From the NCBI RefSeq assembly GCF_001641335.1, contig NZ_LVEM01000004.1, positions 1 to 64,000 on the forward strand: 64,000 nt of DNA, written 5' to 3'. The notes beneath the pieces are model-generated. The model searched no databases. It saw nothing but the letters and a program-made list of their open reading frames with translations, and was not told where the DNA came from. Positions 8,177-16,976 of the stretch are shown piece by piece (the first letter of the stretch is position 1; the number at the start of each line of letters is the position of its first letter). The stretch is from Bradyrhizobium stylosanthis. GTDB lineage: Bacteria > Pseudomonadota > Alphaproteobacteria > Rhizobiales > Xanthobacteraceae. Made by a program: the position numbers and the translations under genes.

Positions 8177-9268
8177 ATGGACACCGAACGTCACTCCCCT
8201 CAACGTCACTCCCCTCAACGCCAGACCGTAGCCATCCTCTCGCGCGGCGATGCTGCCGCCCGCCGGGATACGACGCCACAGAACAGCCGCTTCGTCCGCG
8301 TCTTCGAGGCACTCGCGGACGCCGGCATCGATGCAGCTCCGGCGATCTACGACGAGAGCTTTGCAGGGACCGTCCGCGATCAATTGCTCGCCGCCGACGG
8401 CGTGCTGGTCTGGGTCGATCCGATCCATCAGGGCAAGACGCGCGCCGAGCTTGATGCCCTGCTGCGCGACGTCGCGGCGCAAGGGCCGTGGGTGAGCGCG
8501 CATCCGGACGTCATCCTGAAGATGGGCGTCAAGGAGGTGCTCTACCGCACGCGTCATCTCGGCTGGGGCACCGATACGCATCGCTACGACACCGCCGCGA
8601 AGTTCCGCACCGAGTTTCCGTCGCGCCTTCGGGCGGACGGGCCGCGCGTGCTCAAGCAAAATCGCGGCAATGGCGGCCAAGGCGTCTGGAAGGTGGAGGC
8701 CTTGCCCAACGCCGACGGCATGGTCCGGGTGCTTCATGCGCAGCGCGGCAGCACACCGGAGGACATGCCGTTCGACGCGCTGCTCGCGCGATGCGAGCCG
8801 TATTTCGGCTGGGGCGGCTGCATCATCGACCAGGCGTTTCAGCCGCGCCTGCCCGATGGCATGATCCGCTGCTACATGAGCGGCGCCAAGGTCGCAGGCT
8901 TCGGACACCAGAAGATCAAGGCCCTGATCCCGCCTCCGCCGGAGGGACCGGACTCGCCCGAAGCGCAGCCGGGTCCGCGGATCATGCACGGACCCGACGC
9001 CCCGCAGTTCCAGGCGCTGCGGCGATCGATGGAGGACGAGTGGACGCCGCAGATGATGGCGACGCTCGGCATCGACGAGCCGTCATTGCCCGTTATCTGG
9101 GACGCCGACTTCCTGTACGGACCGCGCACGGCCACCGGCGCCGACAGCTACGTGCTATGCGAGATCAACGCGAGCTCGTGCTTTGCGATCCCCGAGGAAG
9201 CGCCGGCGGCCATCGCGCGGACCGTGCAGCAGCGCTTCCGGCAGAGCCGGCACGTGCGGTCCGGCTGA
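8177..9268 (+). CDS. Cj0069-like protein with ATP-grasp features
   Basis: This 363-residue, probably cytoplasmic protein resembles the family annotated as Cj0069, of unknown function. RVLKQNRGNGGQGVWKVE around residues 160-177 looks like the glycine-rich nucleotide loop of ATP-grasp ligases, and YVLCEINASSCFAIPEEA near the C-terminus fits the E-x-N metal-binding end of that fold. A peptide- or amino-acid-ligase role is inference. The ATG at 8177 is preferred to a TTG at 8171 because GGAG at 8166-8169 is well spaced for it. The N-terminus contains a duplicated RHSPQ pentapeptide. Confidence 0.8.
   Translation: MDTERHSPQRHSPQRQTVAILSRGDAAARRDTTPQNSRFVRVFEALADAGIDAAPAIYDESFAGTVRDQLLAADGVLVWVDPIHQGKTRAELDALLRDVAAQGPWVSAHPDVILKMGVKEVLYRTRHLGWGTDTHRYDTAAKFRTEFPSRLRADGPRVLKQNRGNGGQGVWKVEALPNADGMVRVLHAQRGSTPEDMPFDALLARCEPYFGWGGCIIDQAFQPRLPDGMIRCYMSGAKVAGFGHQKIKALIPPPPEGPDSPEAQPGPRIMHGPDAPQFQALRRSMEDEWTPQMMATLGIDEPSLPVIWDADFLYGPRTATGADSYVLCEINASSCFAIPEEAPAAIARTVQQRFRQSRHVRSG
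8189..8218 (+). repeat. Exact 15-bp tandem duplication inside a coding start
   Basis: CGTCACTCCCCTCAA occurs twice head to tail (8189-8203, 8204-8218) and encodes RHSPQ-RHSPQ just after the start of the ATP-grasp-like gene. It keeps the frame and looks like recent replication slippage. Confidence 0.85.
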
Positions 9269-9315
9269 ACGAACACGTCGCTGGGACGGCGCCGCGCCGC
9301 GGCGGCGGGTCGAAC

Positions 9316-12300
9316 CTACTCCGCCGCTTGCGGCGGGCGTAGTCCGCTCGCCGCGGCGGCGTGCTCCTCGGCGCCAGCCGCCCGCTCGCCGGGAGGAAGC
9401 CCCCGTCCCTTCACCAGACCGAAGATCGCCGGGATCACGATCAACGTCAGCAGCGTCGATGAGATCATTCCGCCGATCATGGGCACGGCGATGCGCTGCA
9501 TGATCTCCGACCCGGCGCCGGTGCTCCACATGATCGGCAACAGGCCGGCCATGATGGCGACCACCGTCATCATCTTGGGCCGGACGCGCTCGACCGCACC
9601 CGTCATGATGGCGTCGTGGAGATCTTGCCGTGTCAAAGCTCGTCCCGCGGCGCTCCGTTCCGCCTTCATCTCGGCGAGCGCGTGGTCGAGGTAGATCAGC
9701 ATCACGACGCCGGTCTCGGCGGCGACGCCGGCGAGCGCGATGAAGCCGACCGCGACGGCGACGGACAGGTTGAAGCCAAGCCACCACATCATCCAGATGC
9801 CGCCGACCAGCGCGAACGGCAGCGACAGCATGACGATGAGAGTTTCGGTCATGGCCCTGAAGTTCAGGTAGAGCAGCAGGAAGATGATCGTCAGCGTCAC
9901 CGGCACCACGATCTTCAACCTCGCGGCGGCCCGCTGCAGATATTCGTACTGGCCGCTCCACACCACGTAATAGCCAGGCGGGAACTGGACGCTGTCGCGC
10001 ACCGCGGCTTGCGCATCGGCGACGTAGCTGCCGATGTCGCGATCGCGGATGTCGACATAGACGTAGGTCGCGAGCTGACCGTTCTCGGTCCGGATCGACG
10101 TCGGCCCGCGCGCGGGCTCGATTTTGGCCACTTCGCCGAGGGGCACAGCGCCGCCCGCCGGCATCGGCACCAGGATGTCGCTGGCGATCGCCTTGGGATT
10201 GTCGCGGAGATCGCGCGGGTAGCGCATGTTCACCGTGAACCGCTGCCGGCCCTCGACGGTCGTCGTGACGGTCTGACCGCCCAGCGCCGAGGCAATGGTG
10301 TCCTGCACGTCCTGGATCAGGATGCCGTAACGGGCGAGCGCTTCGCGATCGGGGACGATCTCCAGATAGTAGCCGCCGATGCCGCGCTCGGCATAGGCCG
10401 ACGACGTGCCGGGAACAGCCTTGATCACGCGCTCGACCTGCTTGGCAAGGCGGTCGATCTCGGCGAGATCCGTGCCCATCACCTTGACGCCAACAGGCGT
10501 GCGGATGCCGGTCGACAGCATGTCGATCCGCGCCTTGATCGGCATGGTCCATGCGTTGGAGACACCCGGAAATTGCAGCGCCTTGTCCATCTCGGCGACG
10601 AGGCTGTCGACGGTCACTCCGGGACGCCATTGCTCCTTTGGCTTCAGGTTGACCACCGTCTCGAACATCTCGGTCGGCGCCGGATCGGTCGCCGTCGCCG
10701 CCCGTCCCGCCTTGCCGTAGACCGAGGCGACCTCGGGGAAGGACTTGATGATCCGGTCCTGCGTCTGCATCAGCTCGGCCGCCTTCGTCACGGAGATGCC
10801 GGGCAATGTCGTCGGCATGTAGAGCAGCGTGCCCTCATTCAGCGTCGGCATGAACTCGGTGCCGAGCTGGCGCGCCGGCCAGACCGTCACGGCGAGCACG
10901 GCGAGCGAGGCGAGGATCACCAGCGGCTTGGCCCGCAGCACGCCCTTGATCACCGGGCGGTAGATCCAGATCAGGAAGCGGTTGATGACGTTCCGGCTCT
11001 CCGGGACGATCCTGCCACGGACGAAGATCACCATCAGCGCCGGCACCAGGGTGACCGACAGCAAGGCCGCCGCGGCCATCGCGAAGGTCTTGGTGAAGGC
11101 CAGCGGGCTGAACAGCCGTCCTTCCTGCGACTCCAGCGTGAAGATCGGCATGAACGACACGGTGATGATCAGCAGGCTGAAGAACAGGGCGGGTCCGACC
11201 TCAGAGGCCGCCTCGATCAGGATGTCCACGCGCGACCGTCCGGGCTCGGCCCGTTCGAGATGCTTGTGCGCGTTCTCGATCATGACGATGGCGGCATCCA
11301 CCATGGCGCCGATCGCGATGGCGATGCCGCCGAGGCTCATGATGTTCGATCCGAGCCCCAGGAGCTTCATGGCGCCGAACGCCATCAGCACGCCGACCGG
11401 CAGCATCAGGATCGCGACGAGCGCGCTGCGGACGTGCAGCAGGAACACGATGCAGACCAGTGCGACGACCACGCTCTCCTCGAACAGGGTGTGCTTGAGC
11501 GTGTCGATGGCGGCGTAGATCAGGCCGGAGCGGTCGTAGACCGGGACGATCTCGACCGATTTCGGCAGGCTGCTCGCGATCTCCGTGAAACGCTTCTTGA
11601 CGTTCTCGATGACGTCGAGGGCGTTGACGCCGAACCGCTGCAGCACGATGCCGCTTGCGACCTCCCCCTCGCCGTTCAGCTCGGCGATCCCTCGCCGCTC
11701 GTCGGGACCGAGCTCAACATTGGCGACGTCGCGCAGCAGCACCGGTGTGCCGCCGGAAGCCTTCAGCACGATGTTGCCGAGATCGTTGATGCTCTTGATG
11801 TAGCCCTTGCCGCGGATGACGTATTCGAACTCCGAGAGTTCGACCGTGCGCCCGCCGACGTCGGCGTTGCTGGCCCGGATCGCTTCGCGGATCTTCTGCA
11901 TGCTGATGCCGCGATCGCGCATCCGCTGCGGGTCGAGCACCACATTGTACTGCTTGACGAAGCCGCCGATGCTGGCGACCTCGGCGACGCCCTCGGCCTT
12001 GGCCAGCGCAAACTTCAAGTTCCAGTCCTGGATCGTGCGGGTGTCGGCGAGGTTCAGCTCCTTCGACACGACGGCGTACTGATAGACCCAGCCGACGCCG
12101 GTGGCGTCCGGGCCGATCGTGGGGGTGACGCCGGCGGGAAGCCGCGACGCCGCACCGTTGAGGAATTCCATGACGCGCGAGCGCGCCCAGTAGATGTCGG
12201 TGCCGTCCTCGAAGATCACGTAGACGAACGACACGCCGAAGAACGAGAAGCCGCGCACGACCTTCGATCTCGGCACGGTCAGCATGGCCGTCGTCAGGGG

Positions 12301-12501
12301 ATAGGTGACCTGATCCTCGATCACCTGCGGCGCCTGGCCGGGATATTCGGTGTAGACAATGACCTGCGTATCCGAGAGATCCGGGATCGCATCCAGCGGC
12401 AGGTGAAGCAACGCGTAGAGGCCGGCCGCGGCCGCAAAGCCGGTGCCGAACAGCACCAGCAGCAGGTTGCGCGCCGACCAGGCGATGATGCGGGCGATCA
12501 T
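9316..12501 (-). CDS. cusA: CusA-type Cu(I)/Ag(I) RND efflux pump
   Basis: This 1061-residue proton-driven inner-membrane pump of the heavy-metal RND (CzcA/CusA) family expels monovalent copper or silver from periplasm to outside through an adaptor and outer-membrane channel. The transmembrane motif GAMVDAAIVMIEN (residues 398-410) carries the family Asp and Glu. The three methionines that bind Cu/Ag in E. coli CusA (M573, M623, M672) are matched at about M562 (LYMPTTLPG), M612 (TEMFETV) and M661 (IDMLSTG), favouring copper/silver over zinc/cobalt. The ATG overlaps the cusB stop (ATGA, 12498-12501). No outer-membrane channel gene is adjacent. Confidence 0.95.
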   Translation of the reverse strand: MIARIIAWSARNLLLVLFGTGFAAAAGLYALLHLPLDAIPDLSDTQVIVYTEYPGQAPQVIEDQVTYPLTTAMLTVPRSKVVRGFSFFGVSFVYVIFEDGTDIYWARSRVMEFLNGAASRLPAGVTPTIGPDATGVGWVYQYAVVSKELNLADTRTIQDWNLKFALAKAEGVAEVASIGGFVKQYNVVLDPQRMRDRGISMQKIREAIRASNADVGGRTVELSEFEYVIRGKGYIKSINDLGNIVLKASGGTPVLLRDVANVELGPDERRGIAELNGEGEVASGIVLQRFGVNALDVIENVKKRFTEIASSLPKSVEIVPVYDRSGLIYAAIDTLKHTLFEESVVVALVCIVFLLHVRSALVAILMLPVGVLMAFGAMKLLGLGSNIMSLGGIAIAIGAMVDAAIVMIENAHKHLERAEPGRSRVDILIEAASEVGPALFFSLLIITVSFMPIFTLESQEGRLFSPLAFTKTFAMAAAALLSVTLVPALMVIFVRGRIVPESRNVINRFLIWIYRPVIKGVLRAKPLVILASLAVLAVTVWPARQLGTEFMPTLNEGTLLYMPTTLPGISVTKAAELMQTQDRIIKSFPEVASVYGKAGRAATATDPAPTEMFETVVNLKPKEQWRPGVTVDSLVAEMDKALQFPGVSNAWTMPIKARIDMLSTGIRTPVGVKVMGTDLAEIDRLAKQVERVIKAVPGTSSAYAERGIGGYYLEIVPDREALARYGILIQDVQDTIASALGGQTVTTTVEGRQRFTVNMRYPRDLRDNPKAIASDILVPMPAGGAVPLGEVAKIEPARGPTSIRTENGQLATYVYVDIRDRDIGSYVADAQAAVRDSVQFPPGYYVVWSGQYEYLQRAAARLKIVVPVTLTIIFLLLYLNFRAMTETLIVMLSLPFALVGGIWMMWWLGFNLSVAVAVGFIALAGVAAETGVVMLIYLDHALAEMKAERSAAGRALTRQDLHDAIMTGAVERVRPKMMTVVAIMAGLLPIMWSTGAGSEIMQRIAVPMIGGMISSTLLTLIVIPAIFGLVKGRGLPPGERAAGAEEHAAAASGLRPPQAAE

Positions 12502-13913
12502 TTCTGCTCTCCCGCCGCATTGCCATTGGCCCGTGGCGCAGCCTCAGCAAAACCCTTGAGCGCGGCCTTCAGGTTGCTCTCCGCGTCGATCAGGAAGTTG
12601 GCTGAGGTGACCACGGCCTCGCCTTCCCTGAGGCCATCCCTGATCTCGACATAGCCGCCGCCACGCCGGCCGAGCTTCACTTCACGCGGCTCGAAGCGCC
12701 CTTCTCCCTTGTCGACGAGCACGGCCTGGCGCGCGCCGGTGTCGAGCACCGAACTGTCGGGCACGGCGAGGACAGGTGCGGCATCGGCGGTGTCGATATC
12801 GGCATCGACATACATGTCGGGCAGCAGCACCGCGTCCGGATTGGCGAGCTCGATCCGGACACGAACGGTGCGGGTATCGCGGTTCACCTGCGGATAGACG
12901 ATCGCGATTGTCCCGGTGAAGGTCCGCCCGGGAAAGCTGCGCGCCCTGACCGCCACGCGCTGGCCCACCGCGATGTTTCCGAGATCGCGCTCGGCGACGT
13001 CGACAAGCGCCCACACGAGCGAGGTGTCCGCGATCCGGAACAGGACGTCGCCGGGATTGGCCCGCATGCCCTCGATGGCATTGCGCTCGAGCACGATGCC
13101 GTCGCGCGGCGCCGACCAGCGCACCGTCACGGGCGCGACGTGCGTCTTCTCCATCTCTGCGATGACCCCATCGGGCACGTCGAGATTGACCAGCCGTTGC
13201 CGCGAGCCGCGGCCGTAGATCTCGACACCGCCGACGGTCTTCGAGGTGATCGTCGCGAGATATTCCGCAGCTGCGGACGCGATCGAGGAACTGTAGATCT
13301 CCATCAACGGCTGGCCGGCCTTGACGCGCGTGCCGGTGGTGACGTCGGCGACCTTCTGGACGAAGCTCTCGGCGCGCATGACGATCACGGACACACGGCG
13401 CTCGTCGAGCTGGATCGTGCCGGGCGCCTTGATCGCGACCTGGATCGGGCGCCGCTCCACGGGCACGGATTTCACGCCCGTGCGCTGGATCTTGCCCGGC
13501 GAAAGCTTCACCGTCCCGTCGTCAGGCTCGTCGCCCTCGTAGACGGCGATATAATTCATCCCCATCGGATCCTTCTTCGGCACCGGCGAGGTGTCGGGCA
13601 GGCCCATGGGATTGCGGTAGTAGAGAATTCGGCGCGACGAGTTGGCCTGCGGCTGCTTGGCGGGCTCGGACGTCGCCTGACCGTCGTCGTAGACCGGCAG
13701 ATAATCTCGCCCGCGATCGTCCTTCTTCGGTCCTGCCGACCAGACCGGCGCCCCGCTGGGATCGCGGTAATAGAGCGGCGTGCGGTTCGCGGCGGACGCA
13801 GCCGGGCCCATCTCGGCGTGCGCCAGCCAATGCCCATTGCCGAGGGACCAATAGGCGCCCAAAGGCAAACCTGCACCCAGCACGAAGATCGTCACAAGAC
13901 GTAGCGTTTTCAT
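12498..13913 (-). CDS. cusB: CusB-type periplasmic adaptor with two N-terminal metal-binding-like repeats
   Basis: This 471-residue membrane-fusion protein links the CusA pump to an outer-membrane channel. After an N-terminal hydrophobic anchor it has two short repeats, YYRDPSGAPVWSAGPKKDD (about residues 48-66) and YYRNPMGLPDTSPVPKKDP (about 97-115). These are degenerate heavy-metal-binding domains that have lost the usual Cys/His but, in the second, keep Met (PMGMNY). A barrel-sandwich/lipoyl domain and beta-barrel follow. It starts 85 bases after the FixH-like gene and is translationally coupled to cusA. Confidence 0.93.
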   Translation of the reverse strand: MKTLRLVTIFVLGAGLPLGAYWSLGNGHWLAHAEMGPAASAANRTPLYYRDPSGAPVWSAGPKKDDRGRDYLPVYDDGQATSEPAKQPQANSSRRILYYRNPMGLPDTSPVPKKDPMGMNYIAVYEGDEPDDGTVKLSPGKIQRTGVKSVPVERRPIQVAIKAPGTIQLDERRVSVIVMRAESFVQKVADVTTGTRVKAGQPLMEIYSSSIASAAAEYLATITSKTVGGVEIYGRGSRQRLVNLDVPDGVIAEMEKTHVAPVTVRWSAPRDGIVLERNAIEGMRANPGDVLFRIADTSLVWALVDVAERDLGNIAVGQRVAVRARSFPGRTFTGTIAIVYPQVNRDTRTVRVRIELANPDAVLLPDMYVDADIDTADAAPVLAVPDSSVLDTGARQAVLVDKGEGRFEPREVKLGRRGGGYVEIRDGLREGEAVVTSANFLIDAESNLKAALKGFAEAAPRANGNAAGEQK

Positions 13914-13998
13914 GGCGTGTCTCGGCGCGCTGCGGGAAGCGCGCGTTTCTGTAAAATGGAGAGAGAAGTTCGGGCGCCGTCCGGCGGCGCCCGAAGGC

Positions 13999-14391
13999 TC
14001 ACTTCGTCGCCGTGACGACGACCTTGCCGGTCACGGTCTCAGGCTCGCCCTGCACCTTCGCGGACAAGGTCACCTGATAGCGGCCGGCCATCGGCATGTC
14101 CGTCTTGAAGGCGTAGACGCCCGGCTCTTTGGACGGCAGCGGTGCGACCGCGGACTCCATCTCGGCCATCCCATCCGGCGCCATGTCGACGCGGGTCTTG
14201 AAGATGACGGCATCCGGCACCGGCTTGCCGCTTTTCTTGTTGACGAGGCGAAGGGCGAGCGTGACGTCTTCGCCCTTCTTCATCTCGGGATTGACGGGCT
14301 CGAAGGCATAGTCGCCGGCGCCGGCCATCGCCGCCGATGCGGCAAACGAAAGGGTGGCGGCGAGCGCCGCGGTGCTGAGTTTGAAATGCAT
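13999..14391 (-). CDS. Small exported FixH/YtkA-like domain protein
   Basis: This 130-residue protein has a signal peptide (residues 1-22, ending AAMA) and one Ig-like domain of the FixH/YtkA type. The recognisable end is TDMPMAGRYQVTLSAKVQGE. Proteins of this type are common beside copper efflux and cytochrome-oxidase assembly genes and are thought to act in periplasmic copper handling, though direct evidence is thin. Met residues in DMAPDGMAEM and TDMPM could contact Cu(I). The ATG at 14389-14391 follows AGGAC. It is the second gene of the operon, upstream of cusB. It is not true FixH of the fixGHIS operon, which has a membrane anchor and different neighbours. Confidence 0.8.
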   Translation of the reverse strand: MHFKLSTAALAATLSFAASAAMAGAGDYAFEPVNPEMKKGEDVTLALRLVNKKSGKPVPDAVIFKTRVDMAPDGMAEMESAVAPLPSKEPGVYAFKTDMPMAGRYQVTLSAKVQGEPETVTGKVVVTATK

Positions 14392-14493
14392 AGTCCTGTC
14401 CTCATGAATTGATCTTCCGCCGCGGCGCATTGGGCGCGCGCGTCAGTCATCGTCGCGCACAAGTCTTCTTGCGCGCGTCTGGCTGTCGGGAGA

Positions 14494-14859
14494 TCAGACT
14501 CGAGGAGGTCGGAAAGGCGGGCTGCCGCCGCGGACGGAGACGACCTGATCCGCGGGAATGGCGATTGAGCCTGCAGCCACGGCGGGGAATGCGAAGGCCA
14601 GCGGGCGGACGTCGCCAAGCGCGACGATGCCCCCGACGCAGCAGAAGCCCATGCCGCACTTGTAGCCGGCAGGCTGGGAGCCCGTTCCCTTCATGTCGGG
14701 ACAACACTCGTCCATCGACATGTCGGCGCCGCCACCCATCTGCATCGCCATCTGCATGTCGTCCGGCGACGTCGCAAGGCCGGAAGCGGACGCGCCAACG
14801 GGCAGCATCGCCAGGGAGATGGCGATGGCAAATGCCAGGATGGTACGGACGAGCCGCAT
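14494..14859 (-). CDS. Small exported Met/Cys-rich protein heading the copper operon
   Basis: This 121-residue protein has a signal peptide (about residues 1-26). The mature part carries a Met cluster (DDMQMAMQMGGGADMSMD, residues 33-50) and two Cys pairs (ECCPDMKG near 51, GFCCVGG near 71). This composition suggests Cu(I)/Ag(I) binding. The start at 14857-14859 is chosen for its signal peptide; a longer in-frame extension to 14940 would run through the promoter and is rejected. It is first in the operon with the FixH-like gene, cusB and cusA. I do not recognise a named family; a periplasmic copper-binding role is inference from composition and context. Confidence 0.7.
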   Translation of the reverse strand: MRLVRTILAFAIAISLAMLPVGASASGLATSPDDMQMAMQMGGGADMSMDECCPDMKGTGSQPAGYKCGMGFCCVGGIVALGDVRPLAFAFPAVAAGSIAIPADQVVSVRGGSPPFRPPRV

Positions 14860-14899
14860 CTCGATCGACTTACCTTTCGGGCCGGAACCGGTCCTGACT

Positions 14900-14941
14900 A
14901 ACATACTCCGGGGCGCAAGGCATTCCTTGATTATGGTCAAG
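14900..14941 (-). promoter_or_regulatory. FixK/FNR-type box and -10 element upstream of the copper operon
   Basis: TTGATTATGGTCAA at 14927-14940 matches the FixK2/FNR pattern TTGA-N6-TCAA exactly, within the longer palindrome CTTGA-N6-TCAAG (14926-14941). On the minus strand TATGTT (14905 to 14900) lies where a -10 element should be. If transcription starts near 14893, the box centre (14933.5) is at -40.5, the classic activator position of FixK2/FNR class II promoters. The first operon ATG is 34 bases further. Confidence 0.6.
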
Positions 14942-14992
14942 CATTCGTGAGCGCGGCTGCTCCGCCGGGGCTGCGCACACCGCGATTGCCGG

Positions 14993-15982
14993 TCAGATCT
15001 TCGGAAGCTTCGCCCGCTCCACCACGCCGGTCCATTTGGTGATCTCGGTCTCGATCAGCGCCTTCATCTCCGCCGGCGAGCTGCCGCGGACCTCGCCGCC
15101 GACGGCCGTCTCCAGGCGCTGCCTGATGTCGGGATCCCTGAGCACCTCGAGCGTTGCCGCGTTGAGCGTCGCCATGATCGCGGGCGGCGTGCCCTTCGGG
15201 GCCAGCAGGCCGGCCCAGGTGCGCACGTCGTAGCCCTTGATGCCGGCTTCCTGCACGGTCGGAACATCGGGCAGCAGCGCGGTGCGCGTCGGCGAGGTCA
15301 CCGCGAGGCCGCGGATCGCGCCGCTCTGGATCTGCGGTGCCAGCAGGACGGGCGTGCCGACGATGACCGGAACCTCGCCGCCGAGCAGCGCGGTGATGGA
15401 TTGCGAATCGCCGCGATAGGGCACGTGCACGATTTCGACGCCGGCGGTCGCGTTCAGCAGCTCGCCGGCGAGATGATGCGTGGAGCCGAAGCCGACCGAT
15501 CCGAAGCTGAGCGCGCCCGGCTTCTCCTTGGCGATGGTGATGAGATCGCCGAGCGATTTTGCGGGGTGATCGCTGCGCACAGCAATGACGAGCGCGTAAT
15601 AGACCAGCGTCGAGATCATCTCGAAACTCTCGGCCGGCTGGTAGGCAAGGCTCTTGTAGGTCGCCGCGGAAATCGCGTGCGCGCCGGTGACGAGCCCGAT
15701 CGTGTAGCCGTCGGGCGCGGCCTTCGCGATCGCGTCTGCCGCGATGTTGCCGCCCGCTCCCGGCTTGGCCTCGACGATGATCGGCTGCCCGAGCTTCTTC
15801 GAGAGCCCGTCGGCGACGATGCGCGACAGCGTATCGGCCGCACCACCCGCGGCAAAGCCGTGCAGCAGGCGGATCGGGCGCGACGGGTAGGTTTCCGCCG
15901 ACGCAGGGGGCGCCGTGAGACCGGTACCAAGAAAACTGCCAAGCAGAAAAATGGCCGCAGCAAGCCGCTTCATCCAGAGCAT
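14993..15982 (-). CDS. TTT-family periplasmic substrate-binding receptor (Bug/TctC type)
   Basis: This 329-residue exported receptor of the tripartite tricarboxylate transporter system has a signal peptide ending PPASA (about residue 27). The family start follows: YPSRPIRLLHGFAAGGAADT, then PGAGGNIAADAIAKAAPDGYT. Such Bug proteins bind carboxylates, aromatics or amino acids in the periplasm. No membrane components (TctA/TctB) are adjacent, so it would have to share a transporter encoded elsewhere, for example at 55563. The ATG at 15980-15982 follows GGGAGAAG. Position at the end of the dioxygenase cluster suggests it imports that pathway's substrate. Confidence 0.9.
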   Translation of the reverse strand: MLWMKRLAAAIFLLGSFLGTGLTAPPASAETYPSRPIRLLHGFAAGGAADTLSRIVADGLSKKLGQPIIVEAKPGAGGNIAADAIAKAAPDGYTIGLVTGAHAISAATYKSLAYQPAESFEMISTLVYYALVIAVRSDHPAKSLGDLITIAKEKPGALSFGSVGFGSTHHLAGELLNATAGVEIVHVPYRGDSQSITALLGGEVPVIVGTPVLLAPQIQSGAIRGLAVTSPTRTALLPDVPTVQEAGIKGYDVRTWAGLLAPKGTPPAIMATLNAATLEVLRDPDIRQRLETAVGGEVRGSSPAEMKALIETEITKWTGVVERAKLPKI

Positions 15983-16057
15983 GGATGCTTCTCCCCTTCG
16001 ATTGTTATGTCTTGGCCGCAAGCGTGTGCGGCGGTCTTCCGTTCGAACCCAGATGCG

Positions 16058-16972
16058 CTAGCGCGCGAACTCCGTACATTCCGGCGATGGCGCCATGCCC
16101 CAGACGTCGCGCGGCAGCCCGACCCAGACTTTCGGGCGCTGCGGACGATCGCGATGCCACGGGCGCGGCTCGAAATAGCCGAGCGCCTCGTCGGTCATGC
16201 GGTCGAGGTCGCAGAACAGCTCGACCAGATGCCCGTCGGGATTGCGATGGTAGATCGCCGTGTTGTGGCCGGGGCCGTGGCGAACCGGTCCCCACAGCAC
16301 GGGCAGCTTGTGCCGCGCGAGGTGATCGCAGGCCTGGTGCATGTGGGTGGGGCCGCGCAGCTCGAAGGCGACGTGATGAAGGCTGCGCACGTCCGCGCGG
16401 GCGAAATTCAGCGTGTGGTGCTCGAAGCCGCTGCGCATGAAGACGAAGCGATCCTCGATCCAATCTGAGACCCGCAGGCCCATCACGTTGGCGTAGAAGT
16501 CCGACGCGGCTTTCGGATCGGGCGTGCGCAGCGCGACGTGGCCGAGCTTGGCGACCGCAAGGCCGCCGATCCGCTCCTGCGCGGGCGTCGGGGTCCAGCC
16601 CTGCATCAGCTCGAAGCGCGTGCCTTCGGGGTCGCTGAAGGACAGCAGCTTTGAGATTCCAGGCAGGGAATCGCTGTGAAGTTCGGGCCGCAGATCCGCC
16701 TGCTTCAGCGCGGCGCCCAGCGCCTCGAGCTGGACGTCGGGCGATAACTCGAAGGCGATGCTCTTCAGCGCGGCGTCACCGGGCTCGATCACCAGCGAGA
16801 GCTGTTCGCAATCATTGGCGAGGAACAGGCGGCCGCCGTCGCGCGCGACGAGGCCAAGACCGATCACGCCGCGGTAATAGTCGAGCAGCCGCTCCGGATC
16901 GGGCGAGGTGAAGGTCGCGTGCCGCAGCCGGGTGAAGCGTGCAATGGGTGCTTGTGTCATCGTGCGGTCCAT
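16058..16972 (-). CDS. Two-domain extradiol ring-cleavage dioxygenase (VOC superfamily, catechol 2,3-dioxygenase type)
   Basis: This 304-residue protein has two vicinal-oxygen-chelate domains. In the second, the three expected Fe(II) ligands are visible: H145 (LGHVALRT), H200 (LHHVAFE) and E251 (HLVELFCD), with the active-site His of RHGPGHN between them. It would cleave a catechol-type ring next to the hydroxyls using O2, giving a semialdehyde or acylpyruvate for the FAH-family hydrolase at 18879. Two ATGs, at 16972 and 16960, are possible; GAGGGG is too close to the first and slightly far from the second. It follows the oxidoreductase gene by four bases. Confidence 0.87.
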   Translation of the reverse strand: MDRTMTQAPIARFTRLRHATFTSPDPERLLDYYRGVIGLGLVARDGGRLFLANDCEQLSLVIEPGDAALKSIAFELSPDVQLEALGAALKQADLRPELHSDSLPGISKLLSFSDPEGTRFELMQGWTPTPAQERIGGLAVAKLGHVALRTPDPKAASDFYANVMGLRVSDWIEDRFVFMRSGFEHHTLNFARADVRSLHHVAFELRGPTHMHQACDHLARHKLPVLWGPVRHGPGHNTAIYHRNPDGHLVELFCDLDRMTDEALGYFEPRPWHRDRPQRPKVWVGLPRDVWGMAPSPECTEFAR

Positions 16973-16976
16973 CCCC

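Noticed and set aside
9616..12654. Very long open frame antisense to cusA and the start of the copper operon
   Set aside because: It mirrors codon positions of a clear RND pump, is rich in Asp/Arg/His as expected from antisense GC-rich DNA, and shows no domain.
14926..14941. The CTTGA-N6-TCAAG palindrome as a MerR/CueR copper operator
   Set aside because: It lacks the ACCTTCC-type arms and 19-20 base promoter spacer of CueR/HmrR sites; the FixK/FNR pattern and -40.5 placement fit better.
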